From: Gammaproteobacteria bacterium
GTDB taxonomy: Bacteria > Pseudomonadota > Gammaproteobacteria > UBA6186 > Azoamicaceae
NCBI GenBank assembly: GCA_020054325.1
Contig: JAGVLG010000027.1
Location: 1-32,252, forward strand
DNA: 32,252 nucleotides
Reading direction: 5' to 3'
Shown: positions 1-8,578 of the stretch, piece after piece
Numbering within the stretch: the first letter of the stretch is position 1
Layout of the letters: every line of letters begins with the position of its first letter
The notes under the pieces: model-generated
Database searches by the model: none
The model's input: only the letters and a program-made list of their open reading frames with translations
What the model was told of the DNA's origin: nothing
Translations under genes and position numbers: made by a program

Positions 1-1413
1 AATTTGCAAAAATTTTTCTTCTTTAGAAGCCTCAACTTTGGAAAACACACCCAAATAACCCGAGATTATACGCAATCGTTTTTTAATATTTTCTAGTTCT
101 CCTAAAGAATCGAGCTTATCTAGTAACTGAGTTAATTTTGTATATGAAGTGGCCAATTCCTTCCGCAACTCTACAATTGTGTTTTCTAGTAACTTCCTTT
201 TTTTTTCATCCTTTGTTTCTTCTAGGCTACTTAGACGATCGATTAAACCAGCAAGATCAGCTTCAAGTGCTTCTCCTATCCCATACAAAGCGGATGTGAC
301 AGAGTAAGTACTAGATTCATTAATTTTTTTCTTTAACTCAATAGCCAGCTGTTCAATGAGTCCAAACTTCCATAACCACTCGGTAAATACAGAAAAGCGA
401 TCACTATCCTGAAGGTATGCATTTCTTCTATCAATCAACTGCAAAGCTTCGTATTGTATGTTCGGATCGGGCCAATGCTTGCGGATCGTAGCGGCTTCAA
501 CTGCCATACCTTTACTGTGATGTACCAATAAAAAAAGCATTAGTAGTATCTTTCGCTTTGTTTCCGAATCATTTATTTTAGGAATAAGATCCGCTAACCG
601 TTCCTCACCTTGATTTGTATAATGATCGATAGTTTGTTTCAACTTCTCTTCGAAGCAAAATTGTATCACTAGATCACCAGGGTTCTTGAGCCACATTTCC
701 GCTAGTTGTAACGTATCATTCGAAAAAAGTCTAAAGTCCTCAATTGTTTGTTTACGCTCTAGTGCAGGATCACCTTTAAGCGCCTCAAGTATCGATAGAT
801 TATCAACAAATTGATCGCAAATTAGGGATAGCGATCTAAAATTCCGTTCTACTTCCAGCTGCAAAGATTCAATTTCTTTTGCTTTTCGTGACTTTGAGAT
901 AAGCCAACTTTTTGTTAATCCCTCGATCCTTTTTAATTTTTGTTGTATTGCTGCAGAAATATTGTCATATTCCGTGGATAGACTACTAAACATTTGCCAT
1001 CTTGTTGGGACAACGATAGTCTGTGGTGTTGGTTGTTCGCTAGGATTGCCTGGCACAATATTTTTTAAAAGTTCTCTTACGTTGCTAAAAATCATTAGTA
1101 ATTTCTTATAATCATTCTTGAAATCAGCATTTTTTGTTTGTTCTAAACTTTGCTTGACTATAGTTAGAGCGTCTGCTATAGGCCCGCTTATAGGTAATTC
1201 AGGAAGCGATTTAGGATCGAGCCTTACATCTTTCGGTAGATTGGTGATTATGATATACATTCGCAGTAAGCGTTGTAACATCTCATTTTGTTCTGAAATT
1301 GGTAGTGTAATAAATTCTTGACCCACCCTAAGATCTCTGTCGTATTCCTTGAGCAATTTTTTCAATAAGTCGTTAAGTTTGGAACTTTCGTCTCTGGCGT
1401 TGCTGCCTGACAT
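1..1413 (-). CDS. Unrecognised helical protein, 3' end beyond the window
   Basis: Reading the minus strand from an ATG at 1413 gives 471 uninterrupted codons to the window edge, so the gene is truncated only by the window. A good ribosome site (GGGAG, 7 bases before the ATG) supports this start. The protein begins MSGSNARDESSK and is rich in Leu, Lys, Glu and Gln. It has long helix-forming stretches, a Pro-rich linker near residue 120 (NPSEQPTPQ) and strongly charged coiled-coil-like segments around residues 170-200 and 400-440. I see no signal peptide, clear membrane segment, enzyme motif or known domain. It lies downstream of rsmI on the same strand, 243 bases away, so it probably has its own promoter. 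In a host-associated gammaproteobacterium this could be a secreted effector, but nothing in the sequence shows that. The reading frame is certain; the function is unknown. Confidence 0.8.
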   Translation of the reverse strand, partial: MSGSNARDESSKLNDLLKKLLKEYDRDLRVGQEFITLPISEQNEMLQRLLRMYIIITNLPKDVRLDPKSLPELPISGPIADALTIVKQSLEQTKNADFKNDYKKLLMIFSNVRELLKNIVPGNPSEQPTPQTIVVPTRWQMFSSLSTEYDNISAAIQQKLKRIEGLTKSWLISKSRKAKEIESLQLEVERNFRSLSLICDQFVDNLSILEALKGDPALERKQTIEDFRLFSNDTLQLAEMWLKNPGDLVIQFCFEEKLKQTIDHYTNQGEERLADLIPKINDSETKRKILLMLFLLVHHSKGMAVEAATIRKHWPDPNIQYEALQLIDRRNAYLQDSDRFSVFTEWLWKFGLIEQLAIELKKKINESSTYSVTSALYGIGEALEADLAGLIDRLSSLEETKDEKKRKLLENTIVELRKELATSYTKLTQLLDKLDSLGELENIKKRLRIISGYLGVFSKVEASKEEKFLQI

Positions 1414-1656
1414 TTATGAACTCCCATAGTGATTATCGCCTCTACCCTATACAACTAGAGCCGCAATCTGTTGTTTTGACTTAGATATTCACGCAGAGTT
1501 CCATATTGTAACCGTATCAGATTAGTCATAATACGCTGTAAGAATAACAGTTAATTGGAAGGTATTGGATTTAATGATTTACCTGCGCTTTTAGATACAA
1601 CTTCACCAACTTCCATTCTGCTGATGTTACACTAAAGTTCTGGATAAGTCCGGTTT

Positions 1657-2532
1657 TTATTGGCTTGAATTTTGAGTTCCAGAATCCTTGATCCTTAACG
1701 CTGCCTCATACAGCTGATTTTTAGAGACACCGCTAATTTCTGCCGCCAAACTTGCTGCCTGTTTTACACTCAACTGTGACATTAAAATCTGTAACATGCG
1801 CGCAACTTCTTCACTGATTTCCGAATTGGTAGATTGTAACTCTGCACCAGCAACTACAAGAACAAATTCACCACGCTGTTGTTGCGGATCACTCTGAACA
1901 AAATCTAAAACTTGCTGCAAAGAACCAGTATAGATAGTTTCAAATTGCTTAGTTAATTCACGTGCAATTGTAATGTCGCGATCTGATCCAAACACCTGTG
2001 ACATAGCCGTAAGAGTTGCAACTATGCGGTGCGGAGCTTCATAAAATACCATGGTTCTAGTTTCATTAATCAAACTCTGTAATTGCTCTAAGCGTGCTGA
2101 TGCTTTAGAGGCTAAGAAGCCTTCAAAACAAAAGCGATCGGTTGCTAAACCACTCACACTCAAAGCACATGTAACAGCGCATGCGCCGGGGATCGGAATA
2201 ACACGGACTCCAGCTGCATATGCGTTACGTACCAAATGGTAACCAGGATCACTTATAAGGGGCGTACCTGCATCTGAGATTAATGCAATCGCTTTACCAT
2301 CCTTAACTCTTGCAATTAAGTTTTCTGCTTGGGCGCGCTCATTATGTTCATGTAACGCAATTAGTGGTGTATTAATTCCTAAATGCATTAATAATTGTTT
2401 TGAGTGTCGAGTATCCTCTGCCGCAATTTCATCGACTTGTTGCAAAACCTCGATGGCGCGTTTTGATATATCACCTAAGTTACCAATGGGGGTTGATACA
2501 ATGTAAATAGCGCTTTTAATAATATTTTTCAT
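1657..2532 (-). CDS. rsmI: 16S rRNA 2'-O-ribose methyltransferase RsmI
   Basis: RsmI uses S-adenosylmethionine to methylate the ribose of C1402 in 16S rRNA, at the ribosomal decoding centre. The 291-residue product matches the family length. It carries the typical N-terminus IVSTPIGNLGDIS (residues about 11-23), then AAEDTRHSKQLL and DAGTPLISDPG (about 37-48 and 86-96), all hallmarks of the tetrapyrrole-methylase-like fold. The C-terminal part resembles the usual RsmI HTH-like tail. The gene is divergent from lpoA, with start codons only 18-48 bases apart. This is the classic gammaproteobacterial arrangement, and any promoters must overlap the 5' coding ends. No strong Shine-Dalgarno sequence is visible before the ATG. 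Family assignment is secure. Confidence 0.96.
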   Translation of the reverse strand: MKNIIKSAIYIVSTPIGNLGDISKRAIEVLQQVDEIAAEDTRHSKQLLMHLGINTPLIALHEHNERAQAENLIARVKDGKAIALISDAGTPLISDPGYHLVRNAYAAGVRVIPIPGACAVTCALSVSGLATDRFCFEGFLASKASARLEQLQSLINETRTMVFYEAPHRIVATLTAMSQVFGSDRDITIARELTKQFETIYTGSLQQVLDFVQSDPQQQRGEFVLVVAGAELQSTNSEISEEVARMLQILMSQLSVKQAASLAAEISGVSKNQLYEAALRIKDSGTQNSSQ

Positions 2533-2580
2533 TGCAAACTACTTGCCTTAATGCCGGAAATACAGTACCTTAACTCATAT

Positions 2581-4485
2581 ATGGCTAAATTAATAGACTT
2601 TAGATTATATTCCTGTGTAATGCTAGTGAGCTTGCTTTGCGGCTGTACTAATCCAGCCAATATGGCACAGCCTGGCTCAGCAACACATAACAAGGCCCAA
2701 GCTCTAAACCAAGCTGAAAAGTTTAAAAAACTGGCTGGTAAAGAGCATACCGACAAAGCTGTTAATTATCGACTCAGGGCCGCTGAGCAATTAGTTGCCG
2801 CTGGGCAGTACGAACAAGCTACCCAACTTATGGCACAAAACAATAAGCGTGTATTAAACAGCGAAAATACTGCTTATAAAAATATAATTTTGGCTCAAAT
2901 TGCGCTTGAACGTCGCGATCCAAAAACTGCGCAGGCGCAATTAGCAGCAATCTGGACCCCTCTACAATTACCTGAATATTTACGTGTAAGATTTTACACC
3001 GCGCGTTCCAATGCATACTTGTTATCCAATGAACATTCAGAAGCAATTCAAGAAAGGGTGTTTTTAGCTAAAAACTTGAAAACAGCTAATGAACAACGTA
3101 CTAATAATGCCGTAATTTGGGATATCTTAAACCAAACCTCTACTGGCACTTTGCAAAATATGCTAAAGCCTAATACTAGAGACACTTACAATGGCTGGGT
3201 TTCATTTGCATTAATAAATAAACAATTTGATTCTAATCCAGCACAAAAGATGCAAGCCCTAGCAGAATGGAAAGAAACATACCCAGATCACCCTGCGATA
3301 GCTTTTGTACAAGATTCAGATTTTGGTAACATGCCAACAACAACTAACGCTCCAGTACAAATAGCCCAACAGCAAACTTTTGTAAAAAGCCATAAGCCAT
3401 ATAGTGGACGTTCAATTGATGTGCCTCGCAAGATTGCTTTGTTATTGCCATTGCAGGGCAACCATGCGACAGCAGGACAGGCTGTACGAGATGGCTTTTT
3501 AGCTGCTTATTATGCACAACCCGATAATACCAACAAGCCTAAAGTACAAGTATATGACACAACCCAATTCTCGCATGTTGCGGATGCGTATAATGCTGCA
3601 GTTAGTGAAGGCGCCGAATTTATTGTTGGTCCCCTAATTAAAGAAGATGTTGAAGCTTTAAATAAGCAAGTGCGTCCAAGTATTCCTGTGCTAGCGCTAA
3701 ACAGCAGCGAAGATGGTGCTAGAGATAATGTTTTCCAATTCGGCTTATCTCCAGAAATGGAAGCACGAGCAGTTGCAGATCGGGCTTGGCGTGAAGGAAA
3801 TCGCAATGCCTTGTTGATCGCACCAAAATCAGCTTGGGGACAACGAGTACAGAATGCTTTCACCAAGCGCTGGAATGAATTGGGTGGCATCATTTTAGGA
3901 ACGCAACAAATTGCAGCACAGGCAAATATTAATAAGGAAGTGCAACAATTGTTAGCAATTGATGCCAGTGAATCTAGGGTTAGATACCTCAAGAGCTTAG
4001 GATTAAAATTTAATTATGTTGCGCACCGCCGCCAAGATCCAGATATGATCTTTATCGCCACTAATGCCGCATTAGCGCGTCAGGTTAAGCCTTTACTGAA
4101 TTTTTACTACGCTGCTAAAGTACCTACTTATGCGTGCTCTAGCGTGTTTAATGGCAGAGTTAACCCTAGTATTGATCAAGATTTAAATGGTATAAAATTC
4201 TGCGACATGCCTTGGTTACTAGATTATTCAGTGCGGGCCACGAAAGCTTACCAAGCTGTGGCTAGCAATTACCAACGCGGTGAACAGACTGCCAGATTAT
4301 ATGCCCTTGGGTTAGATGCATACCGAGTTGCAGCGAATATTGATCGCTTAACTAGACTCCCAGACGCTGGGGTAACTGGAATGACCGGCAAATTAAGTTT
4401 AGATGAAGATCAGAATGTACAACGTAAATTAATATGGGCATCATTTAGAAAAGGTATTCCGTATCCGGATGGCGATCAGTTGTGA
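2581..4485 (+). CDS. lpoA: LpoA/LppC-type outer-membrane lipoprotein, PBP1a activator
   Basis: LpoA is an outer-membrane lipoprotein that reaches through the periplasm to activate the peptidoglycan synthase PBP1a. I chose the ATG at 2581 because it yields a compact lipoprotein signal, MAKLIDFRLYSCVMLVSLLCGC, with a lipobox LCGC whose last Cys would be lipidated. An in-frame ATG at 2551 would add ten residues before the signal. Residues about 30-230 are helical and TPR-like (AAEQLVAAGQYEQATQLM). Residues about 280-630 form the periplasmic-binding-protein-like domain, opening with RKIALLLPLQGNHATAGQAV and containing EFIVGPL and NYVAHRRQDPDMIF. The gene heads a run with yraN (4-base overlap) and dolP. 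The assignment is firm at family level; activation of PBP1a is inferred from the family. Confidence 0.93.
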   Translation: MAKLIDFRLYSCVMLVSLLCGCTNPANMAQPGSATHNKAQALNQAEKFKKLAGKEHTDKAVNYRLRAAEQLVAAGQYEQATQLMAQNNKRVLNSENTAYKNIILAQIALERRDPKTAQAQLAAIWTPLQLPEYLRVRFYTARSNAYLLSNEHSEAIQERVFLAKNLKTANEQRTNNAVIWDILNQTSTGTLQNMLKPNTRDTYNGWVSFALINKQFDSNPAQKMQALAEWKETYPDHPAIAFVQDSDFGNMPTTTNAPVQIAQQQTFVKSHKPYSGRSIDVPRKIALLLPLQGNHATAGQAVRDGFLAAYYAQPDNTNKPKVQVYDTTQFSHVADAYNAAVSEGAEFIVGPLIKEDVEALNKQVRPSIPVLALNSSEDGARDNVFQFGLSPEMEARAVADRAWREGNRNALLIAPKSAWGQRVQNAFTKRWNELGGIILGTQQIAAQANINKEVQQLLAIDASESRVRYLKSLGLKFNYVAHRRQDPDMIFIATNAALARQVKPLLNFYYAAKVPTYACSSVFNGRVNPSIDQDLNGIKFCDMPWLLDYSVRATKAYQAVASNYQRGEQTARLYALGLDAYRVAANIDRLTRLPDAGVTGMTGKLSLDEDQNVQRKLIWASFRKGIPYPDGDQL

Positions 4486-4850
4486 GTACAACCAGCATCG
4501 GGATCCGTGCTGAAGATGCTGCCATAAAATACTTACAACAAAATGATGTGCGTATACTATATAAGAACTTTCGTTGTAAACTAGGCGAAATTGACTTAAT
4601 AGCCCAAGATCAACAATATTTAGTTTTTGCTGAGGTTCGCTTTAGAGCTACCAATGAGTTTGGAGGCGCAATAGAAAGCATAACCCTGGCAAAGCAGCGT
4701 AAAATTATTCGCGTTGCCGAGTTTTTCTTAGCTACAAGAACTTGGGCACAAAATGTAAAATGTAGGTTTGATGTCATTACAATGTCGCAAACCGTTGCTT
4801 CACCACATATACAATGGATCAAGGATGCTTTCGATGGAGAGATATACTAA
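4482..4850 (+). CDS. yraN: YraN family protein (UPF0102, predicted nuclease fold)
   Basis: This 122-residue protein belongs to the YraN/UPF0102 family, which has a Holliday-junction-resolvase-like PD-(D/E)XK fold; its cellular role is not settled. The signature GEIDLIAQD (residues about 36-44) followed by LVFAEVRFR (about 48-56) matches the family's catalytic-like D...E-x-K pattern, except that the usual Lys is replaced (EVR). The start is GTG at 4482, overlapping the lpoA stop in GTGA, so it is probably translated by coupling with lpoA. Its own 3' end overlaps the start of dolP. The lpoA-yraN-dolP order is conserved in many gammaproteobacteria, but diaA, often found between yraN and dolP, is absent here. 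Confidence 0.92.
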   Translation: MSTTSIGIRAEDAAIKYLQQNDVRILYKNFRCKLGEIDLIAQDQQYLVFAEVRFRATNEFGGAIESITLAKQRKIIRVAEFFLATRTWAQNVKCRFDVITMSQTVASPHIQWIKDAFDGEIY

Positions 4851-5418
4851 AAATTTAAATATAATTTTTGCTTGTAGTTTAGTAGTTGGTTTATCTGGGT
4901 GTGTTAATACTAACAATTCAAGTGGTGCAACTAATTCTTGGTTTAATATGGACAGGCGTACTGCTGGCGCTATTGTAGACGATCAAACTATTCCAATTAA
5001 AGCGAATCTTGCAATCGCTAAAAATAAAATTGTATGGAAAGAGAGTCATATTAGCACTCTTAGTTATAACAATTCATTATTACTTGTGGGGCAAACTAAG
5101 AGCCAAGCACATAAACAAGAAATTGAGCGTATGCTGACCCCTATTAGTGAAATTGGTAATATTTATAATCAGATCACTGTAGGCGAACCAATCCCAATGA
5201 AAGCTCGTGCCAATGATACCTGGATCACCACACAAGTTAAGGCTAAATTAATTTCAAATCGGGCTGTTGGAATTAACCGCGTCAAAGTAATTACTGAAGA
5301 TGGCGTAGTATATTTAATGGGACGCTTAACCAAGAATGAAGAAGCCACAATAACCGACATAGTTCGGCGAGTGAACGGTGTAAATAAAGTTGTTACAGTA
5401 TTTGAGAAAGCTGATTAG
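4834..5418 (+). CDS. dolP: Double-BON-domain outer-membrane lipoprotein, DolP/YraP-like
   Basis: DolP (YraP) is an outer-membrane lipoprotein with two BON domains. It binds anionic phospholipid and supports envelope integrity and the BAM complex. I start it at ATG 4834: AAGGA lies 8 bases upstream, and the first residues form a lipoprotein signal ending in GLSGC (Cys23). The frame is open further upstream, but only through yraN sequence. The 194-residue length matches the family (about 191). BON1 covers roughly residues 60-115 (SLLLVGQTKSQAHKQEIERM) and BON2 about 125-190 (VKVITEDGVVYLMGRLTKNE, then VNGVNKVVTVFE). It overlaps yraN by 17 bases. Two small hairpins follow the stop codon. Confidence 0.88.
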   Translation: MERYTKNLNIIFACSLVVGLSGCVNTNNSSGATNSWFNMDRRTAGAIVDDQTIPIKANLAIAKNKIVWKESHISTLSYNNSLLLVGQTKSQAHKQEIERMLTPISEIGNIYNQITVGEPIPMKARANDTWITTQVKAKLISNRAVGINRVKVITEDGVVYLMGRLTKNEEATITDIVRRVNGVNKVVTVFEKAD

Positions 5419-5447
5419 CAGCTGTTGAACCTTGTCAAAAACACCTA

Positions 5448-5499
5448 GGCGATCGGCAATAACGATCGCCGCGTTCCCTGCTCCAGATCTAATTCTGGA
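5448..5499. repeat. Two consecutive perfect inverted repeats after dolP
   Basis: GGCGATCG (5448-5455) pairs perfectly with CGATCGCC (5463-5470) across a 7-base loop. TCCAGA (5482-5487) pairs with TCTGGA (5494-5499) across 6 bases. They begin 30 bases after the dolP stop and could end or protect the lpoA-yraN-dolP transcript. Neither is followed by a T run, so a standard intrinsic terminator is not shown. The rest of 5419-5692 holds nothing I recognise beyond the ribosome site of the next gene. Confidence 0.5.
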
Positions 5500-5692
5500 C
5501 TAACATAAATTTAAACCCTAATCACTAACAGGTGCACAATTCAACCAGATCAATTGCACTACCTATATGCCATCAGTGAATCTACATGTTTTTCCTGATA
5601 AATGCTCAGTTAAATATGACCCACAATCTAACAAACCTTGTCTAAACTAAATACATGAATAGTAGCAGTACAGACATACAGGATAACATATA

Positions 5693-6736
5693 ATGAAAAC
5701 CAATAATAAATTTAGTCATTTTTTATTATTCATTTTAATCCTATTTACCCCAACCATATTTGCAGCCACTTTTACCATGCAACCAAATAGTGACATTATC
5801 GGTGAAAAGAAATATGTTACTGCTAAAAAGGGCGATACCTTACATACTATCGGACGCGCGAATGATATTGGCCAGTTAGAAATGCAAGAAGCCAATCCTA
5901 AGATTAACCCTAACAAAGCAATTAAAGAAGGCACCCAAATACTAGTCCCTAGTGAATATATATTACCCCCAGTAGAGCGAGTCGGTTTAGTAATTAATCT
6001 TGCAGAACTAAGGGTTTATTATTATCCGAGTGATAAACCCAACACTGTTATGACCTTCCCGATTGGAATTGGCAAACAAGGCTGGCATACTCCAATCGGC
6101 GAAACCACGATTGCGCTAAAACGAAAAAATCCAACTTGGGTACCGCCTGCATCTATTCGTAGAGAAGCTGCGGCCCGTGGCCAAACACTCCCAGCTGCAA
6201 TCGGCCCTGGCCCTAAGAATCCATTAGGCGCCTATGCTATCAACTTTGGTTGGAGCGGTATTCGTTTACATGGCACTCTAGCACCAACAAGCATAGGCAC
6301 ACGAGCTAGCCACGGCTGTATACGTATGTATCCAGAAGATATTGATACTCTATTTCACACTGTGCAGATTGGCGATAAGGTAAGGGTAATTTACGAACCA
6401 TACAAACTAGGAGTTAGCGACGGAAAGCTGTTTATAGAAGCACATGAGCTATTTCCAGATAATTATTACAAGATAAATCATGAAACCAAGTTTGATTTAC
6501 TAGAGGACGTAGTTAAAGATTATAACCGCCCAGAGAGTCAAAATATTAACTGGTTTGAAGTTAAAGAAGCAATCCATGAAACTACCGGATATCCAGTACA
6601 AATTGATAACCCAGTACCTGGCACTCCGGGCTATGAATCCTTGGCTGATAAAAAAACAACTGCAGAACCAATAGCACAACCGGTATCACAGACTACAATT
6701 AAAAATCAGAACCAAGGTGCTGCACAACTGAATTAA
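5693..6736 (+). CDS. LysM and YkuD-domain L,D-transpeptidase, exported
   Basis: This periplasmic L,D-transpeptidase probably makes 3-3 peptidoglycan cross-links or attaches proteins to peptidoglycan, as ErfK/YbiS/YcfS/YnhG do. Residues 1-24 form a Sec signal peptide (hydrophobic LLFILILF, cleavage near IFAA). A LysM domain spans about 40-88 (KKGDTLHTIGRAN ... GTQILVP). The YkuD catalytic domain spans about 96-236, with His193 in RLHGTL and the SHGC motif whose Cys209 is the nucleophile. A tail of about 110 residues follows, ending in a Gln/Thr/Ala-rich low-complexity stretch. AGGA lies 9 bases before the ATG. It stands alone after the dolP hairpins and converges on sspB. Which of the family activities it has cannot be told from sequence. 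Confidence 0.93.
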   Translation: MKTNNKFSHFLLFILILFTPTIFAATFTMQPNSDIIGEKKYVTAKKGDTLHTIGRANDIGQLEMQEANPKINPNKAIKEGTQILVPSEYILPPVERVGLVINLAELRVYYYPSDKPNTVMTFPIGIGKQGWHTPIGETTIALKRKNPTWVPPASIRREAAARGQTLPAAIGPGPKNPLGAYAINFGWSGIRLHGTLAPTSIGTRASHGCIRMYPEDIDTLFHTVQIGDKVRVIYEPYKLGVSDGKLFIEAHELFPDNYYKINHETKFDLLEDVVKDYNRPESQNINWFEVKEAIHETTGYPVQIDNPVPGTPGYESLADKKTTAEPIAQPVSQTTIKNQNQGAAQLN

Positions 6737-6767
6737 CAAAAGTATTACGCTGGCAGAGCCCTAAATA

Positions 6768-7187
6768 CTATTTAACCACGGTTAAATGAGCCTTACCCTT
6801 GCCGCCTTTGCCACCCTTACTTTTCTCATCTTTTTCTGATTTAGTACCATCCTGAGTTTCTTCTGATGGTGGGGGCTCATCATCTTCTGAGAAAACCATG
6901 CCACGGCCATTCTCACGGGCATAAATCGCCATAACAGCATTTATGGGAACATACACTTCATGTGGGACTCCGCTAAAACGCGCCTTAAAACTTACCGCAT
7001 CGTTATTTAAAGCTAAATCCTGCACCGCTGGCATTGAAATATTTAAAACTATTTGACCACCCTCTACAAAATCCCGTGGCACCATAACATCTTTTGCCTC
7101 TGCATTTACGACAATATGTGGAGTACAATCACTATCCACAATCCACTCATAAAAGGCTCTAATTAAATAAGGACGCGTTGAATTCAT
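6768..7187 (-). CDS. sspB: ClpXP adaptor SspB
   Basis: SspB binds ssrA-tagged proteins from stalled ribosomes and delivers them to the ClpXP protease. The 139-residue protein opens with TRPYLIRAFYEWIVDSDCTPH (residues about 4-24), the conserved substrate-binding domain, and includes VPINAVMAIYARENG. After an acidic, Gly/Lys-rich flexible linker (EDDEPPPSEE, KGGKGGKGK) it ends in HLTVVK, equivalent to the C-terminal ClpX-docking tail (LRVVK in E. coli). It starts 2 bases after the sspA stop and is the last gene of the petABC-sspAB run. The linker is richer in Lys/Gly than usual. Confidence 0.95.
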   Translation of the reverse strand: MNSTRPYLIRAFYEWIVDSDCTPHIVVNAEAKDVMVPRDFVEGGQIVLNISMPAVQDLALNNDAVSFKARFSGVPHEVYVPINAVMAIYARENGRGMVFSEDDEPPPSEETQDGTKSEKDEKSKGGKGGKGKAHLTVVK

Positions 7188-7189
7188 AA

Positions 7190-7822
7190 TTACGATCTCA
7201 TCATTCTTTCTGCATCAGTTAAACTAGCTTGAAACGCTTCACGTTTAAAAATACGATCCGCATAATTTAAAATTGGCTGTGCCTGTGCCGGCAATATAAC
7301 ATCCATTTTAGGTAAACGCCATAATAACGGCGCAAGGCAGCAATCCACTAATGAAAACTCTTCACTCAAAAAGAACGGCATTTCAGCAAATACAGGCACT
7401 AAAGTTGTCAAACTGTCGCGCAAGTCTTTGCGAGCCTTATCAATAATTTTTGCAGATTCATCTGAATTTAAAATCAAATCCATCAAGCTATACCAATCTT
7501 TGTTAATCCTATGAATGGTCAACCGACTCCGCGCCTTAGCAACTGGGTAAACTGGCATTAATGGCGGATGCGGAAACCGCTCATCTATATACTCCATAAT
7601 TATCTCTGATTTATAAATTACTAAATCGCGATCTACTAAAGTGGGAATAGATCCATACTGATTGAAACTTGCCAATTCTTCTAATGCTTTACTAGATGCA
7701 TCCACATCAACAATATCAAAAGTAACGTTTTTTTCAAACAAAACAATGCGGGCTCGATGGCTATATGGATCCGTCGCCCCTGAATATAACGTCATAATAG
7801 AACGACGATTCGTTGATACCAT
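7190..7822 (-). CDS. sspA: Stringent starvation protein A, GST-fold regulator
   Basis: SspA binds RNA polymerase holoenzyme and affects stationary-phase, acid-stress and, in pathogens, virulence gene expression. It has a glutathione-S-transferase fold but no transferase activity. The 210-residue sequence begins MVSTNRRSIMTLYSGATD, close to E. coli SspA. The thioredoxin-like half contains IPTLVDRDLVIYKSEIIMEY (residues about 59-78) and the helical half contains FSLVDCCLAPLLWRL (about 156-170). AAGGGG lies 8 bases before the ATG. It sits between petC (24-base gap) and sspB, the arrangement known from Pseudomonas and Legionella relatives. Confidence 0.96.
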   Translation of the reverse strand: MVSTNRRSIMTLYSGATDPYSHRARIVLFEKNVTFDIVDVDASSKALEELASFNQYGSIPTLVDRDLVIYKSEIIMEYIDERFPHPPLMPVYPVAKARSRLTIHRINKDWYSLMDLILNSDESAKIIDKARKDLRDSLTTLVPVFAEMPFFLSEEFSLVDCCLAPLLWRLPKMDVILPAQAQPILNYADRIFKREAFQASLTDAERMMRS

Positions 7823-7846
7823 AAATACTACCCCTTAAAATGCTAC

Positions 7847-8578
7847 CTAGTGTACATCTTTCCAATATTCACGTTTTAATAAATAGCTAAATACTAGGAA
7901 AATAGCTAAAAATACTAAAACCCAGATCCCAATTCTATGTCGCTCAAGTTTAGTTGGCTCAGCCACATACGCCATAAAATTAACCAAATCTGCTGTGGCC
8001 TGATCAAACTCTGGTGGACTCATACTACCCGGCTTTGCAAGCTTTAAGCCAGAAGGTGTTAAAACCTGCTCACCCTGTAAATTTAGTAACACATGCGGCA
8101 TAGCAACACTCGGATATACTAAGTTATTAACACCCCATGGCTTTGATGCATCAAGATAAAAAGTACGTAAAAAATTGTAAACCCAATCTGCGCCACGATA
8201 GCGCACTTCTAAGGTTAAATCTGGCGGTGCAATTCCAAACCATTTTGCAGCATCTTCAGGCCGCATTGCAGTTACAATTGGACTAAATAATGAATCTCCG
8301 GCAAACATCAAATCGCTTTTTACCAAATCTTCTAAAACCTTGCCATTCTCGTCGGTTATTTGGATCCCTTTAGCTAGCGCATCGTACCGCTCATATTTTA
8401 AACTATGACAACCGGAGCATAAATCCATAAATAACCGCGCTCCACGCTGCATGGAAGCATAATCTGAAAGATCTATTGGAGCCTTTTCAAAGTTGTATGG
8501 TGCAATTGAAGTTTCTGCTGCGCTTACATTCGCAACAAAGAACGCACCGCACAAAATCAATGGCAATAAATACCTCAT
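7847..8578 (-). CDS. petC: Cytochrome c1 of the bc1 complex
   Basis: Cytochrome c1 takes electrons from the Rieske protein in respiratory complex III and passes them to soluble cytochrome c. The 243-residue precursor has a signal peptide (cleavage near VSA/AE, residue 20). The c-type haem site is CSGCH at residues 54-58, and VAMPHVL (about 183) probably supplies the axial Met. A C-terminal anchor spans about 218-236, with positive residues on the cytoplasmic side (KREYWKDVH). Its ATG overlaps the petB stop in TAATG, so translation is likely coupled. Family and role are unambiguous. Confidence 0.97.
   Translation of the reverse strand: MRYLLPLILCGAFFVANVSAAETSIAPYNFEKAPIDLSDYASMQRGARLFMDLCSGCHSLKYERYDALAKGIQITDENGKVLEDLVKSDLMFAGDSLFSPIVTAMRPEDAAKWFGIAPPDLTLEVRYRGADWVYNFLRTFYLDASKPWGVNNLVYPSVAMPHVLLNLQGEQVLTPSGLKLAKPGSMSPPEFDQATADLVNFMAYVAEPTKLERHRIGIWVLVFLAIFLVFSYLLKREYWKDVH

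Noticed and set aside
1414-1656. Gap of 243 bases between rsmI and the partial gene, including a short open stretch at 1571-1635.
   Set aside because: The short frames do not match any family I know and lack a ribosome site. No hairpin with a T run was seen.
3510-3992. Open frame antisense to lpoA.
   Set aside because: It is a shadow of a real, conserved gene, with Cys-rich low-complexity translation and no ribosome site.
6770-6787. ATTTAACC/GGTTAAAT palindrome at the end of sspB.
   Set aside because: The 2-base gap cannot form an RNA loop without breaking pairs, and the sequence encodes the conserved SspB tail.
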